DNA of 64,000 bases from Methyloversatilis discipulorum (GCF_000385375.1 NZ_ARVV01000001.1:2480001-2544000), one strand, 5' to 3'. Positions 1-8,134 are shown, counted from the first letter of the stretch. The notes: generated by a model not told the origin, from the letters alone. Made by a program: numbers and translations.

Positions 1-123
1 GATGCGCGCGGCGCGCCTGTCGGTGCTCTGGATGCGTTGCGACAGATCGAGTGCTGACCAGGCGGCCATCACCGCCACCAGCAGTGACAGCGCGACCAGA
101 AGCGGGTGGTATTGCCCCGTCAT
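1..123 (-). CDS. MHYT-domain sensory protein, N-terminal fragment
   Basis: Only the first 41 codons lie inside the window; the gene continues past its left edge. The N-terminus contains YHPLLVALSLLVAVMAAWSAL, beginning at about residue 5, followed by DLSQRI. This resembles the first membrane helix of MHYT domains, which form six- to seven-helix membrane sensors often fused to GGDEF/EAL or histidine kinase modules. The output domain is out of view, so the role is unknown. I chose the ATG at 123, which has GGGGCG about 8 bases upstream. An in-frame ATG at 141 would add six residues and has no better ribosome site. It is divergent from nadC. The family call rests on one helix only. Confidence 0.6.
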   Translation of the reverse strand, partial: MTGQYHPLLVALSLLVAVMAAWSALDLSQRIQSTDRRAARI

Positions 124-425
124 GACAGCAGCGCCCCGCATCGACAGAGCGATGCCGGGCCGCGCGCCAGCGGCGCGTCCACGTGGATGAACATTTCCTT
201 CTCCCCAAAAGGACGATGCGAGCGGAGCCTGTTCGAGTCGGCTCTCGTATTGATCCCCCTGCTACGGCAGCGGGCAGCGCAACTTTAAGCACGGCGGCGC
301 ACGCGTGAAGCGGATTCGTGACGAACTTGGGAGGAAGGCCGGATTGCCTGTGCCAGCCTTGCGGCTCGCATGGGCCGGGGCAGGCCGATGCTAGAATGCG
401 CCGCGACAAATACAGAAGACGAGCC
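124..425. other. intergenic region between MHYT gene and nadC
   Basis: About 300 bases separate the two divergent genes. A TAGAAT at 392-397 is a reasonable -10 for nadC and would give a leader of about 20 bases, but I see no good -35. Nothing else here is convincing. Confidence 0.35.
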
Positions 426-1274
426 ATGCGGGAAAACGATCAGCTGTCCATCGAAATACAACGCAATGTGTCGCAGGCGCTGGCCGAGGATGTCGGCACC
501 GGCGACCTGACCGCACGGCTGATCCCGGCCGGACGCGCCGCCACCGGCATGGTGACGGCGCGCGAGGAAGCGGTGCTGTGCGGCCGCGACTGGTTCGAAG
601 CCTGCCTGCGTGCGCTCGACCCGAAAGCGACCGTCGCCTGGCATGTGGCCGAAGGCGAGTGGGTCGAGCCGGACCAGCGGCTGTGCGAAATCCTGTCGGA
701 AACCCGCGCCCTGCTGACCGCCGAGCGTGCGGCGCTGAATTTCGTCCAGCTGCTGTCGGCCACCGCTACCATCACGCGTCGCTTCGTCGACGCCATCGCC
801 GGCACCTCGGCACGCATCGTCGACACCCGCAAGACCCTGCCCGGCCTGCGCCTGGCGCAGAAGTACGCGGTCACCGTCGGCGGCGGCCTGAATCACCGCA
901 TGGGTCTGTACGACGGCATCCTGATCAAGGAAAACCACATCATGGCCGCCGGCGGCATCCGTCCGGTACTGGCGCGCGCGCGCGGCATCGCGCCGTCGAA
1001 TGCCTTCATCCAGATCGAGGTCGAGACGCTGGCCCAGCTGGGCGAGGCGCTCGACGCCGGCGCCACCATGGTGCTGCTCGACAACATGTCGATCGAACAG
1101 ATGCGCGAGGCGGTCGCCATCAACGCCGGCCGTGCCGAACTCGAAGCGTCCGGCGGCGTGAACCTCGACCGCGTGCGGGCCATCGCCGAAACCGGCGTCG
1201 ACCGCATCTCCATCGGCGTCCTGACCAAGAACGTCCGCGCCATCGACCTTTCACTTCGCCACGTCGAACGCTGA
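426..1274 (+). CDS. nadC: nicotinate-nucleotide pyrophosphorylase (quinolinate phosphoribosyltransferase)
   Basis: Converts quinolinate and PRPP to nicotinate mononucleotide, CO2 and pyrophosphate, the third step of de novo NAD synthesis in the cytoplasm. The 282-residue product is normal length for NadC. It shows the N-terminal EDVGTGDLT signature (21-29), TRKTLPG (134-140), the K146 region, NHRMGLYDG (156-164) and IKENHI (167-172), which hold the substrate-binding Arg/His/Lys residues. The ATG at 426 is chosen because homology begins there; a GTG at 318 in the same frame would add a non-conserved leader of 36 residues. A purine-rich GAAGACGAG precedes the start. No nadA or nadB is adjacent. 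Confidence 0.95.
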   Translation: MRENDQLSIEIQRNVSQALAEDVGTGDLTARLIPAGRAATGMVTAREEAVLCGRDWFEACLRALDPKATVAWHVAEGEWVEPDQRLCEILSETRALLTAERAALNFVQLLSATATITRRFVDAIAGTSARIVDTRKTLPGLRLAQKYAVTVGGGLNHRMGLYDGILIKENHIMAAGGIRPVLARARGIAPSNAFIQIEVETLAQLGEALDAGATMVLLDNMSIEQMREAVAINAGRAELEASGGVNLDRVRAIAETGVDRISIGVLTKNVRAIDLSLRHVER

Positions 1275-1323
1275 GCGCCCGGCGCCAGCCTCGTCCAGCC
1301 CCTATCCGCGGAGATTCCGTCTG

Positions 1324-1461
1324 ATGTGGTTCATCCTGTACTACGTTGTGGCGATCACGGTGCTCATCCTGCACTTCACTGGCTTTCTCGCCCGCAACAA
1401 CCTCGAATGGCTGGTGTTCGTGCTGGCCGTCACCGTCTTCCCGGCCGTGCTCTATCTCTGA
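1324..1461 (+). CDS. small two-helix membrane protein, unknown function
   Basis: A 45-residue reading frame follows nadC by 49 bases. It has GGAGA about 9 bases before the ATG. Residues 2-21 and 28-45 are strongly hydrophobic (for example WFILYYVVAITVLILHF), separated by a short polar turn LARNNLEW, which predicts a hairpin of two membrane helices with no soluble domain. I do not recognise the family; some proteobacteria encode similar tiny proteins with a LAPS_A/LapA-like hairpin. Spacing suggests co-transcription with nadC. A GC-rich hairpin follows the stop. Confidence 0.55.
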   Translation: MWFILYYVVAITVLILHFTGFLARNNLEWLVFVLAVTVFPAVLYL

Positions 1462-1490
1462 GCGACACCAGCCCCTCCCTCGCCTGAACC

Positions 1491-1512
1491 GGGCGCGCGA
1501 CGCTGCGCGCCC
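1491..1512 (+). terminator. GC hairpin after nadC unit
   Basis: A perfect 8-bp stem, GGGCGCGC/GCGCGCCC with a 6-base loop, lies 29 bases after the small membrane protein stop. It has no T tract, so terminator activity is doubtful. A second inverted repeat (CGGGCG/CGCCCG) occurs at 1547-1564. Confidence 0.35.
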
Positions 1513-1654
1513 TCCCCCGCTTCCGTCTCAAGCAGCCTGCTCGCCCCGGGCGGCGTAGCGCCCGCACGTCCGACGGCCGCCCCGCCGTCAGCGCCCCGTC
1601 CGCCACGGATCCGTCACCGCCTTCATTCTTGTTGCGAAACATTCTTTTAAGCAT

Positions 1655-1673
1655 TTGAGAAATATTTGCATTT
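1655..1673 (+). promoter_or_regulatory. Fur-box-like operator upstream of TonB receptor
   Basis: TTGAGAAATATTTGCATTT sits in a local AT-rich island (about 1625-1690) in otherwise GC-rich DNA, 99 bases before the receptor start. It resembles the GAGAAT-N-ATTCGCATT form of the proteobacterial Fur box and has the imperfect dyad GAAAT/ATTTC. A ferric-siderophore receptor with PiuC is a classic Fur target, so iron repression is likely. This is inference from sequence. Confidence 0.55.
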
Positions 1674-1771
1674 CGTTTACATTGCGCGCGAATTGATTCC
1701 GGGCCGGTGCGCGCTGCGCCACAGGAGCCCGACACAACAACGGCAAGACGTCACCACGGAGAGGAAACCCG

Positions 1772-4018
1772 ATGTCCGCACACGTTCGCACCCAGCGCTT
1801 CCGCAGTTCGGCATCTCGCCGCAGCATCGATCGCACACTGCTGCCTCTGGGCGCCGCCCTGATGGCCGCCAGCTTTGGCACCAGCGCACAGGCGGAGGAA
1901 GCGAACGTCGTCACGCTGCCCGCCGTGCAGGTCGAAGGCCAGGCACCTGCGCCTTACAAGGCCGAGGCGCTGAGTTCGCCGAAGCGGCCGCAGGCCATCC
2001 AGGACATTCCGCAGACGGTGCACGTGGTGACCGAACAACTGCTCGAAGAACAGGGCACGAAAACGCTGCGCGACGCGCTGCGCAACGTGACCGGCATCAG
2101 CTTCCAGGCCGGTGAGGGCAATCCGCCCTCCGGCGACCAGCTGAAGATTCGCGGATTTTCGGCGCGTGACGACATCCTGGTCGATGGCGTGCGCGACGCC
2201 GGTGTCTTCTTCCGCGATCCGTTCAACACTGAGCGCATCGAAGTCACCAAGGGCCCGGCTTCGGCCTTCGCCGGCCGCGGCTCGACCGGCGGCACGATCA
2301 ATCAGGTGTCCAAGCTGCCGTCGCTGAAGCAGAAACGCGAAGTCGAGGCAGGCATCGGCACCGACAGCCTCTACCGCGTCACCGCCGACATCAATCAGCC
2401 AATCGAAGGCCTGAACGGCGCCGCCTTCCGCCTCAACCTGATGTCGCACCAGAACGACCAGCCCGGGCGCGATCACGTCGAGAACAAGCGCTTCGGCATC
2501 GCACCGTCGCTGTCCTTCGGTCTGGGCACGCCGACCCGTGTCACGCTCAGCTATCTGTACACGCGCCAGGACAATCGCCCCGATTCCGGCCTGCCGAATG
2601 CACGCAACTTCAGCCTGCGCGATTCCGGCTTCGGCGGTGGCGTCGCCCCGGTCAAGTACTCGAACTTCTACGGTCACTCGACCGACTATCAGGACCTCGA
2701 AGCGCATCAGGCCAGCTTCCGCTTCGAGCACGACTTCAACGACAAGGTGAGCATCCGTAACCAGCTGCGCTACGGTTATACCCACAACGATTCCATCTTC
2801 TCGTCGCCGCGCTTCTCGCCCGGCAACATCACGACCATCACCGGCGCGACCAATGTCGTCGGCAACCAGAAGCCGCGCGACCAGAAGACCGATCTGCTGA
2901 TCAACCAGACGGACCTCATCTTCAAGTTCGCCACCGGCAGCATCAAGCACCACCTGGTGACCGGTCTCGAACTGGCGCGCGAGGACAACGAAAACAAGCG
3001 CCGCCTCGACGCCAACGGCCCGGTGACCAATCTGCTCGATCCGCAATTGCGCCCGGCCTCGCCCATCCAGTACAACGGCACCCGCGCACAGCTCGACCTC
3101 GAAACGACGGCGATCTATGTCAGCGACATCATTTCACTGACCCCGCAGTGGGACATCAACGCCGGCCTGCGCTGGGATCACGTGAAGACGACGGTGCGCG
3201 CCTTGAACGACGGCACGGTGCCGGCCTACAGCCAGCACCTGTCCCGTACCGACAAGGAAATGTCCGGCAACCTCGGTCTGATCTATCGCCCGGTTCCGAC
3301 GCTCAGCCTCTACGCCGGCTACGGCAGTTCCTTCGATCCTAGCGGCCGCGCCGACATCGTCCAGCTGGCGGGCGGCAACAACAACCTGCCGGTCACGCCC
3401 GAAACCTTCAACCTGAAGCCGGAACGCACCCGCAGTTACGAAGTGGGCGCCAAGTGGAACGCTCTCGGCGACGCGCTGCTGATCCAGACGGCTCTGTTCC
3501 GCACCGAAAAGTTCAACGGACGCACGCCGGGTCTGCCGGGCGAACCGCCGGTGGTGCTGCAGGGCGTGCAGGAGGTGCAGGGTTTCGAGCTGTCGGCCAG
3601 CGGCCGCGTGACCAATCGCCTTAACCTGTTCGCGGGCTACACCTTCCAGGACAGCCAGGTGCGCAAGTCGAATAACACGATCGAGGAAGGCCAGACGCTG
3701 GACAACACGCCGCGCCACAGCTTCAGCGGCTGGGCAACCTACCAGCTCACCGAGGCACTGAGCGTAGGCGGCGGCGCGCAGTACGTCGATACGCGCAATG
3801 CCATCATCCGCAGCAGCCTGACCGGCGATCTGGTCACCACGGTGGACGACTACTGGGTGTTCGATGCGGTTGCGCTGTATCAAGTCAGCAAGGATCTCAA
3901 GCTGCGCCTGAACGTGTATAACCTGCTGGACAAGAAGTACATCTTCGAACTTGCCAGCGGCCAGAGCATCCCGGGTGCAAGCCGCGCGGCCGTACTGTCC
4001 GCCATATATTCCTTCTGA
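1772..4018 (+). CDS. fiu: TonB-dependent catecholate siderophore receptor, Fiu family
   Basis: Outer-membrane beta-barrel receptor that imports ferric catecholate compounds with energy from TonB-ExbBD. The 748-residue product has a signal peptide ending near residue 41 (GTSAQA), a TonB-box-like VVTLPA just after it, a plug domain (about 70-180, containing KIRGFSARDDILVDGVRD) and a C-terminal barrel ending in aromatic F748. The length fits Fiu/PiuA-type receptors. GAGAGGA precedes the ATG. Its stop overlaps the next start (TGATG), coupling it to piuC, a pairing known from E. coli fiu-ybiX and Pseudomonas piuA-piuC. An upstream Fur-box-like site suggests induction under iron starvation. The exact siderophore cannot be read from sequence. 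Confidence 0.87.
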   Translation: MSAHVRTQRFRSSASRRSIDRTLLPLGAALMAASFGTSAQAEEANVVTLPAVQVEGQAPAPYKAEALSSPKRPQAIQDIPQTVHVVTEQLLEEQGTKTLRDALRNVTGISFQAGEGNPPSGDQLKIRGFSARDDILVDGVRDAGVFFRDPFNTERIEVTKGPASAFAGRGSTGGTINQVSKLPSLKQKREVEAGIGTDSLYRVTADINQPIEGLNGAAFRLNLMSHQNDQPGRDHVENKRFGIAPSLSFGLGTPTRVTLSYLYTRQDNRPDSGLPNARNFSLRDSGFGGGVAPVKYSNFYGHSTDYQDLEAHQASFRFEHDFNDKVSIRNQLRYGYTHNDSIFSSPRFSPGNITTITGATNVVGNQKPRDQKTDLLINQTDLIFKFATGSIKHHLVTGLELAREDNENKRRLDANGPVTNLLDPQLRPASPIQYNGTRAQLDLETTAIYVSDIISLTPQWDINAGLRWDHVKTTVRALNDGTVPAYSQHLSRTDKEMSGNLGLIYRPVPTLSLYAGYGSSFDPSGRADIVQLAGGNNNLPVTPETFNLKPERTRSYEVGAKWNALGDALLIQTALFRTEKFNGRTPGLPGEPPVVLQGVQEVQGFELSASGRVTNRLNLFAGYTFQDSQVRKSNNTIEEGQTLDNTPRHSFSGWATYQLTEALSVGGGAQYVDTRNAIIRSSLTGDLVTTVDDYWVFDAVALYQVSKDLKLRLNVYNLLDKKYIFELASGQSIPGASRAAVLSAIYSF

Positions 4019-4701
4019 TGCTGCTGACGATTGACGACCTGCTTTCCGGCGACGAAGTCGCCGCCCTTCGCGACCTGCTCGACCGCTCCGAGTGGGCCAG
4101 CGGTGCCCTGACCGCCGGATCGCAGGCGACGGTCGTGAAGAACAACCAGCAGGTGCCGGAAGGCGCCCCCACGCTGCCGGAGCTGAGGCAACGGGTGCTT
4201 GCCGCGCTGAACCGCGAGCCACTGTTCTTCAGCGCCGCACTGCCGGCGAAGATACTGCCGCCCTTCTTCAACCGCTACGCGGGCGGCAGCAACCGTTACG
4301 GCCAGCACATCGACAACGCGATGCGCGCGATGCCGGACGGCAGCGGCTATGTGCGCGCCGACCTGTCGGCTACCCTCTTCCTCGCCGATCCGGACGAGTA
4401 TGACGGCGGCGAACTGGTGATCGACGACACCTTCGGCCGGCACAGCGTCAAGCTGCCGGCCGGCAGCCTGGTGCTCTACCCGTCGTCGTCGGTGCACGAG
4501 GTGACGCCGGTGACGCGCGGCGCGCGCATCGCCTGCTTCATGTTCATCCAGAGCATGGTGCGCGACGCCGAGCAGCGCCGTCTGCTGTTCGACCTCGACA
4601 TGGAACTGGTGACGCTGCGCCAGCAACTGGGCGAAACGCCGTCCATGGTCAAGCTCACCGGCATCTATCACAACCTGCTGCGCCGCTGGGGTTCGGCCTG
4701 A
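4018..4701 (+). CDS. piuC: Fe(II)/2-oxoglutarate-dependent PKHD-type hydroxylase (PiuC/YbiX)
   Basis: Member of the PiuC/YbiX dioxygenase family found beside siderophore receptors; its physiological substrate is not established. The 227 residues match the family length of about 226. The double-stranded beta-helix iron ligands are visible as H97-x-D99 (GQHIDN) and H160 (SSVHEV), with R170 positioned to hold 2-oxoglutarate. The start codon overlaps the receptor stop by one base, so expression is coupled to iron-uptake genes. The third gene of the operon overlaps its stop. No missing catalytic residues. Confidence 0.92.
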   Translation: MLLTIDDLLSGDEVAALRDLLDRSEWASGALTAGSQATVVKNNQQVPEGAPTLPELRQRVLAALNREPLFFSAALPAKILPPFFNRYAGGSNRYGQHIDNAMRAMPDGSGYVRADLSATLFLADPDEYDGGELVIDDTFGRHSVKLPAGSLVLYPSSSVHEVTPVTRGARIACFMFIQSMVRDAEQRRLLFDLDMELVTLRQQLGETPSMVKLTGIYHNLLRRWGSA

Positions 4702-5744
4702 ACGCGCCGCTGAACCTGCCGCAGTCGATCGCCGGCTACCGCGAACGGGCGCGCGAGCTGCTGCATCCGGACATCTGGACCTACCTCGACGGCGGCCGCG
4801 ATACTGTATGCGGTCGCGCCAACCGCGCTGCGCTCGACGCCATGCCGCTGCGACCGCGACCACTGACCGACGTTCGCGGCGGCCACACGCGGATCGAACT
4901 GTTCGGCGAAACACTGGGCCACCCGCTGCTGCTGGCGCCGATCGCCTACCAGTGCCTGCAGCATCCGGACGGCGAATGCGCCAGCGCGATGGCGGCCGCG
5001 GCGCAGGACGGGCAGATGATCGTCAGCACGCTCGCCAGCCAGCCGCTCGAACAGATTGCCGGAGCCGCCGAGAAGCCGCTGTGGTTCCAGCTCTACTGGC
5101 AGGGCGACCGCGAGCGCACGGCACGTCTGCTCGATCGCGCGCTCGCCGCCGGCTATCGCTGCGTGGTGTTCACCGTCGACGCACCGATCAAGCTTGCCGC
5201 CTCACCGCTGCCCGCCGACGTGCGCGCGGTCAATATCGAGCCGCCAGGCGGGCGTCAGTTGCGGCCGGGACAGAGCGAAGTGTTCGACGGCTGGATGGCC
5301 GACGCACCCGGCTGGGACGACCTCGCCTGGCTGCGCGCGCGCGCACCGGTTCCATTGCTGATCAAGGGTGTGCTGAACGCGCCGGACGCCGTGCGCGCCG
5401 TCGATCTGGGTTGCGACGGGGTCGTCGTATCGAACCACGGTGGACGTGTGCTGGACTGCGCGCCACCTGCGCTGACATGCCTGACGGAGGTGATCGCCGC
5501 GGTCGGCGACGACGTGCCGGTACTGTTCGACAGCGGCATCGACAGCGGCAGCGACGCGCTGCGCGCGCTGATGCTGGGCGCCCGCGCGGTGCTGGTCGGA
5601 CGCCCTTATCTGTGGGGCCTTGCCATCGGCGGCGCGCTCGGTGTCGCGCACGTGATCCGGCTGCTGCGCGACGAACTGGAAATGAGCATGGCGCTGTGCG
5701 GCTGCGCCACGCTGGCCGACGTCAGCGCAGATAGGTGCGGCTGA
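4698..5744 (+). CDS. FMN-dependent alpha-hydroxy-acid oxidase, probable CTG start
   Basis: Belongs to the lactate oxidase/glycolate oxidase/L-lactate dehydrogenase family, TIM-barrel flavoenzymes that oxidise 2-hydroxy acids to 2-oxo acids. Motifs are WFQLY (129-133), FTVDAP (158-163), the FMN lysine in IKG (K223) and the catalytic SNHGGR (H247, R250). The first in-frame ATG (4842) would remove about 48 conserved residues, including the helix and loop around YRERARELL and YLDGGRD. Homology therefore needs an upstream non-ATG start. CTG at 4698 overlaps the piuC stop as CTGA and has TGGGG about 7 bases upstream, giving 348 residues, a normal length. Its substrate and link to iron uptake are unknown. 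The exact start is uncertain. Confidence 0.75.
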   Translation: MNAPLNLPQSIAGYRERARELLHPDIWTYLDGGRDTVCGRANRAALDAMPLRPRPLTDVRGGHTRIELFGETLGHPLLLAPIAYQCLQHPDGECASAMAAAAQDGQMIVSTLASQPLEQIAGAAEKPLWFQLYWQGDRERTARLLDRALAAGYRCVVFTVDAPIKLAASPLPADVRAVNIEPPGGRQLRPGQSEVFDGWMADAPGWDDLAWLRARAPVPLLIKGVLNAPDAVRAVDLGCDGVVVSNHGGRVLDCAPPALTCLTEVIAAVGDDVPVLFDSGIDSGSDALRALMLGARAVLVGRPYLWGLAIGGALGVAHVIRLLRDELEMSMALCGCATLADVSADRCG

Positions 5745-6264
5745 TCTCGCGGAATTCTTCGGACCCCGCCGCACCCAGCCATTCGAAGGCGACCATTTCA
5801 CGCGACACGATGACCACGCCGTGCTGGCGCAGACGCTCCAGCGCGAGACCGCGGTTGGACGGGTCACGCGAAGCGACGCAGTCGGCAACGACGAACACCT
5901 GACGGCCACTCGACTGAAGATCCATCGAAGTCTGCAGCACGCAGATGTGCGACTCGATGCCGCACACGATGACCTGCGGCCGTGATTCGTCCAGCAGGGG
6001 CTTCAGGCAGCCGTCGGATACGCAGGAAAAATGCATCTTGGGCACGATGGATTCCGCCGGGATCAGATCGCGCAAGGTCTGCACCGTCGGCCCCAGGCCC
6101 TTCGGATACTGCTCGCTGACCAGCACCGGCACCGACAGCCGCTGCGCGATCTTCACCATCCACACCACGTTGTCGAGCAGGCGGTCGGCGTCGTCCATCG
6201 CCGGCAGCAGGCGCTCCTGCATGTCGATCAGCAGCAGCGAGGAACGTTGGCGGTCAATCAGCAT
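5722..6264 (-). CDS. isochorismatase-family cysteine hydrolase
   Basis: A 180-residue cysteine hydrolase of the YcaC/isochorismatase superfamily. The catalytic Asp-Lys-Cys triad is visible: D14 in LLLIDMQE, K76 in PKMHFS and C108 in ESHICVLQ, together with the non-prolyl cis-peptide region before it. The substrate is unknown; many members act on amides or remain uncharacterised. ATG 6264 is preferred over GTG 6273 because GGAG lies 8 bases before it. It converges on the hydroxyacid oxidase and overlaps its 3' end by 23 bases. There is no iron-related signature, so it is probably not part of that operon. Confidence 0.85.
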   Translation of the reverse strand: MLIDRQRSSLLLIDMQERLLPAMDDADRLLDNVVWMVKIAQRLSVPVLVSEQYPKGLGPTVQTLRDLIPAESIVPKMHFSCVSDGCLKPLLDESRPQVIVCGIESHICVLQTSMDLQSSGRQVFVVADCVASRDPSNRGLALERLRQHGVVIVSREMVAFEWLGAAGSEEFREISRTYLR

Positions 6265-6333
6265 TTGATGCACTCCATCGGCAAGGCAGCGGCGCAGCGT
6301 AGCAGGCCGGCCCGACGGTGAAAACCCGTTGCG

Positions 6334-6600
6334 TCAAAGAACCAGCATGGTGGTGATCGACAGCTCGTCGAGCTGCGCCAGCTCTTCGGTTTCCTGCCAC
6401 GCACGGTACTCGAACACGCCGGCCGCCACGGCGAGCACCAGCGCGGCGAGCGCAACGCCGGTCACCCAGCGCGGGCGGTGCGACACGGGACGACGCGGCC
6501 CGCCGTCCCGCACGCGCGCCGCCAGTGCTGCAGGCACCGGCGGTGGCGGCAGCGAACGCAGTGCGCTGCGCAGCGCCTCATCGGAAAATCGTTCAGTCAT
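6334..6600 (-). CDS. small single-helix membrane protein, possible anti-sigma partner (DUF3619-like)
   Basis: An 88-residue protein with a soluble N-terminal part, one membrane helix (about residues 46-62, VTGVALAALVLAVAAGV) and a short acidic tail. Its ATG overlaps the end of the sigma-factor gene by 8 bases (ATGACTGA), so the two are translationally coupled. A small membrane protein directly after an ECF-type sigma gene suggests a membrane anchor or anti-sigma role, as for DUF3619 proteins in related bacteria. Sequence similarity is too weak for me to assign it firmly. Confidence 0.6.
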   Translation of the reverse strand: MTERFSDEALRSALRSLPPPPVPAALAARVRDGGPRRPVSHRPRWVTGVALAALVLAVAAGVFEYRAWQETEELAQLDELSITTMLVL

Positions 6601-7192
6601 CGTCAGTCTCCCCGGCAAGCAGGACCTTCAGACGCGTGCGCGCCCGGAACAGCAGCTGATGCGCTGCATTGTCGGCAATGCCAAGTTCGCGCGCGATCGC
6701 CGCCACATCGTACTCCTGCCAGGCCCACATCATCAGCGCCGCACGCTGGCGCTCTGGCAGGCGCACCAGGGCGGCACGCAGTGCGCCGCTGCGCGCCGCC
6801 GCCTGCCACTGCTCGTCCGGCGTGGGCTGCGGGTCGGCCAGCGATTCGAGCTCCGCCTCGTCCGCTCGTGGCCGGCTGCGCCTGAAACGGTCCATGCACA
6901 GATTGCGCACGATGCTCAGGAACCACGTGGACAGCTGCGCCCTTCCCTCGAATCGCCCGGCGTGCTGCCACAGGCGGCAGAACGCCTCCTGCACGACGTC
7001 GTCGCATTCGGCCGCGTCGCCGGTCAGTTTCCAGGCCAGCGCATGGGCCGGCGGCAGCAGGCGCTTAACCAGTTCGTCACTGGCCGCGCGCTCACCCGCC
7101 CTCGCCTGCTGCAGCAACAGCGCGTCGCTGCGCCAGCCGGTCGGCAGCAGCACACCGAAGCCGGACAGCGCCCCCTCAGCGTTCAAGTTCAC
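6593..7192 (-). CDS. RNA polymerase sigma factor, ECF type
   Basis: A 199-residue sigma-70-family factor. Region 2 is visible around residues 35-105 (DDVVQEAFCRLW, then STWFLSIVRNLCMDRFRR) and region 4 around 140-195, with the helix-turn-helix in YDVAAIARELGIADNAAH. It should direct core RNA polymerase to a small regulon. The start is a GTG that overlaps the DUF3106 gene by 17 bases, and the stop overlaps the following small membrane protein gene, so all three are coupled. The cassette resembles the betaproteobacterial sigma/DUF3619/DUF3106 group. Target promoters are not evident here. The exact start is uncertain. Confidence 0.85.
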   Translation of the reverse strand: MNLNAEGALSGFGVLLPTGWRSDALLLQQARAGERAASDELVKRLLPPAHALAWKLTGDAAECDDVVQEAFCRLWQHAGRFEGRAQLSTWFLSIVRNLCMDRFRRSRPRADEAELESLADPQPTPDEQWQAAARSGALRAALVRLPERQRAALMMWAWQEYDVAAIARELGIADNAAHQLLFRARTRLKVLLAGETDDD

Positions 7193-7607
7193 GTTTGAGC
7201 CGCCGGCGTTCTTCGGGCGTCATCCGTTCGAGCATTTCGCGGCGCTCGCGCAACAGCGCACGCCGCTCATCCGGCGACAGCGACTGAATGTAGGCGCGCC
7301 GTTCGGCGCGCAGGCGCTCGCGCTCGGTTTCGCTCATGGATTTCCAGTCCTCGCGCAGCCGCTCGCTCATTTCCCGACGCTGCTCCGGCGGCAGGGAAGA
7401 CAGTCGCTCGCGCAGGCGGGCGCGAAACTCGCGCCGCTCTTCGGGTGTCGCGGCCTTCAGCTTCTGCCGCAGCTCATGCGCCTGCGCTTCCCGACGGTCG
7501 GCGGGCAAGGCACTCCAGGCACCCGGGTCCGGCACCGCCGGCACTTCGGCCTGCACGACACCTGCCCACAGCAGGCCACACAGCAGGGTCAGACGGAAAA
7601 TCATCAT
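7176..7607 (-). CDS. DUF3106-like periplasmic repeat protein
   Basis: A 143-residue exported protein with a signal peptide (about 1-20, ending GVVQA) followed by roughly six copies of a 19-residue charged helical unit of the form SPEERRxLRxRLRExLxx. The whole mature part is very rich in Arg and Glu and should be helical. It matches the DUF3106 family, whose function is unknown; by analogy with other Arg/Glu-rich periplasmic proteins it may sense envelope or metal stress. ATG 7607 is chosen at the start of the signal peptide; ATG 7604 and GTG 7628 are alternatives. It overlaps the sigma-factor gene downstream, so it is probably part of that regulatory cassette. Confidence 0.75.
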   Translation of the reverse strand: MMIFRLTLLCGLLWAGVVQAEVPAVPDPGAWSALPADRREAQAHELRQKLKAATPEERREFRARLRERLSSLPPEQRREMSERLREDWKSMSETERERLRAERRAYIQSLSPDERRALLRERREMLERMTPEERRRLKRELER

Positions 7608-7778
7608 CGCAGGCAGAAAGATGGACACGACAGTTTGACGTCGCAGCGCGGCGTGTCTTACGCAGGTGGCCGGACATTACATCCGCTTACAGCGGCGGCG
7701 CGTAAGGGCCGGCCGGGGCGACGCGTCTCACGGTCACAGCGGACGCATCCCGCCGACGCTGAACCTGCGGAGAACACG

Positions 7779-8111
7779 ATGAAACTCATTCCCGGCCTGC
7801 TCGCCATCACCACGCTGCTCGTCGCCGGCGGCGCGCTCGCGCAGACGCCCTCAGACCACATGGAGCAGCGCATCGACACGCGACAGGCACGACAGGAACA
7901 GCGCATCGACCACGGCGTCGAAAGTGGCAAGCTCACCCAGCGCGAGGCAACGCGGCTCGAACACCAGCAGGCGCACATCGATCACGCCGAAAACCGGGCA
8001 CTGGCCGACGGCTCGCTGAACAGGAAGGAGGCGCTGCGCATGGAAAAGATGCAGGACCGCGCCAAGCGCAGCATCCGCCACCAGAAGCACGATCGCCAGC
8101 ACGCGCGCTGA
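7779..8111 (+). CDS. small exported helical protein, unknown function
   Basis: A 110-residue product with a clear signal peptide (MKLIPGLLAITTLLVAGG, cleavage after ALAQ) and a charged, helical, His-rich mature region. It contains two related blocks, RIDHGVESGKLTQREATRLE and a following block with ALADGSLNRKEALRME, so the unit is an internal duplication. GGAGA lies 7 bases before the ATG. It diverges from the DUF3106-sigma cassette and could be a target of that sigma factor, which is inference only. Similar short proteins are common in proteobacteria, but I know no assigned function. Confidence 0.75.
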   Translation: MKLIPGLLAITTLLVAGGALAQTPSDHMEQRIDTRQARQEQRIDHGVESGKLTQREATRLEHQQAHIDHAENRALADGSLNRKEALRMEKMQDRAKRSIRHQKHDRQHAR

Positions 8112-8134
8112 ATGCGCTGCCGCGCGCGGGACAC

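Noticed and set aside
1751..3046. 431-codon open frame on the minus strand opposite the Fiu-type receptor
   Set aside because: It lies wholly antisense to a gene with clear motifs, has no ribosome site or recognisable domain, and is typical of GC-rich codon bias.
4698..4841. frameshift or truncation of the hydroxyacid oxidase
   Set aside because: The reading frame upstream of ATG 4842 is open and encodes conserved family residues, so a non-ATG start explains it better.
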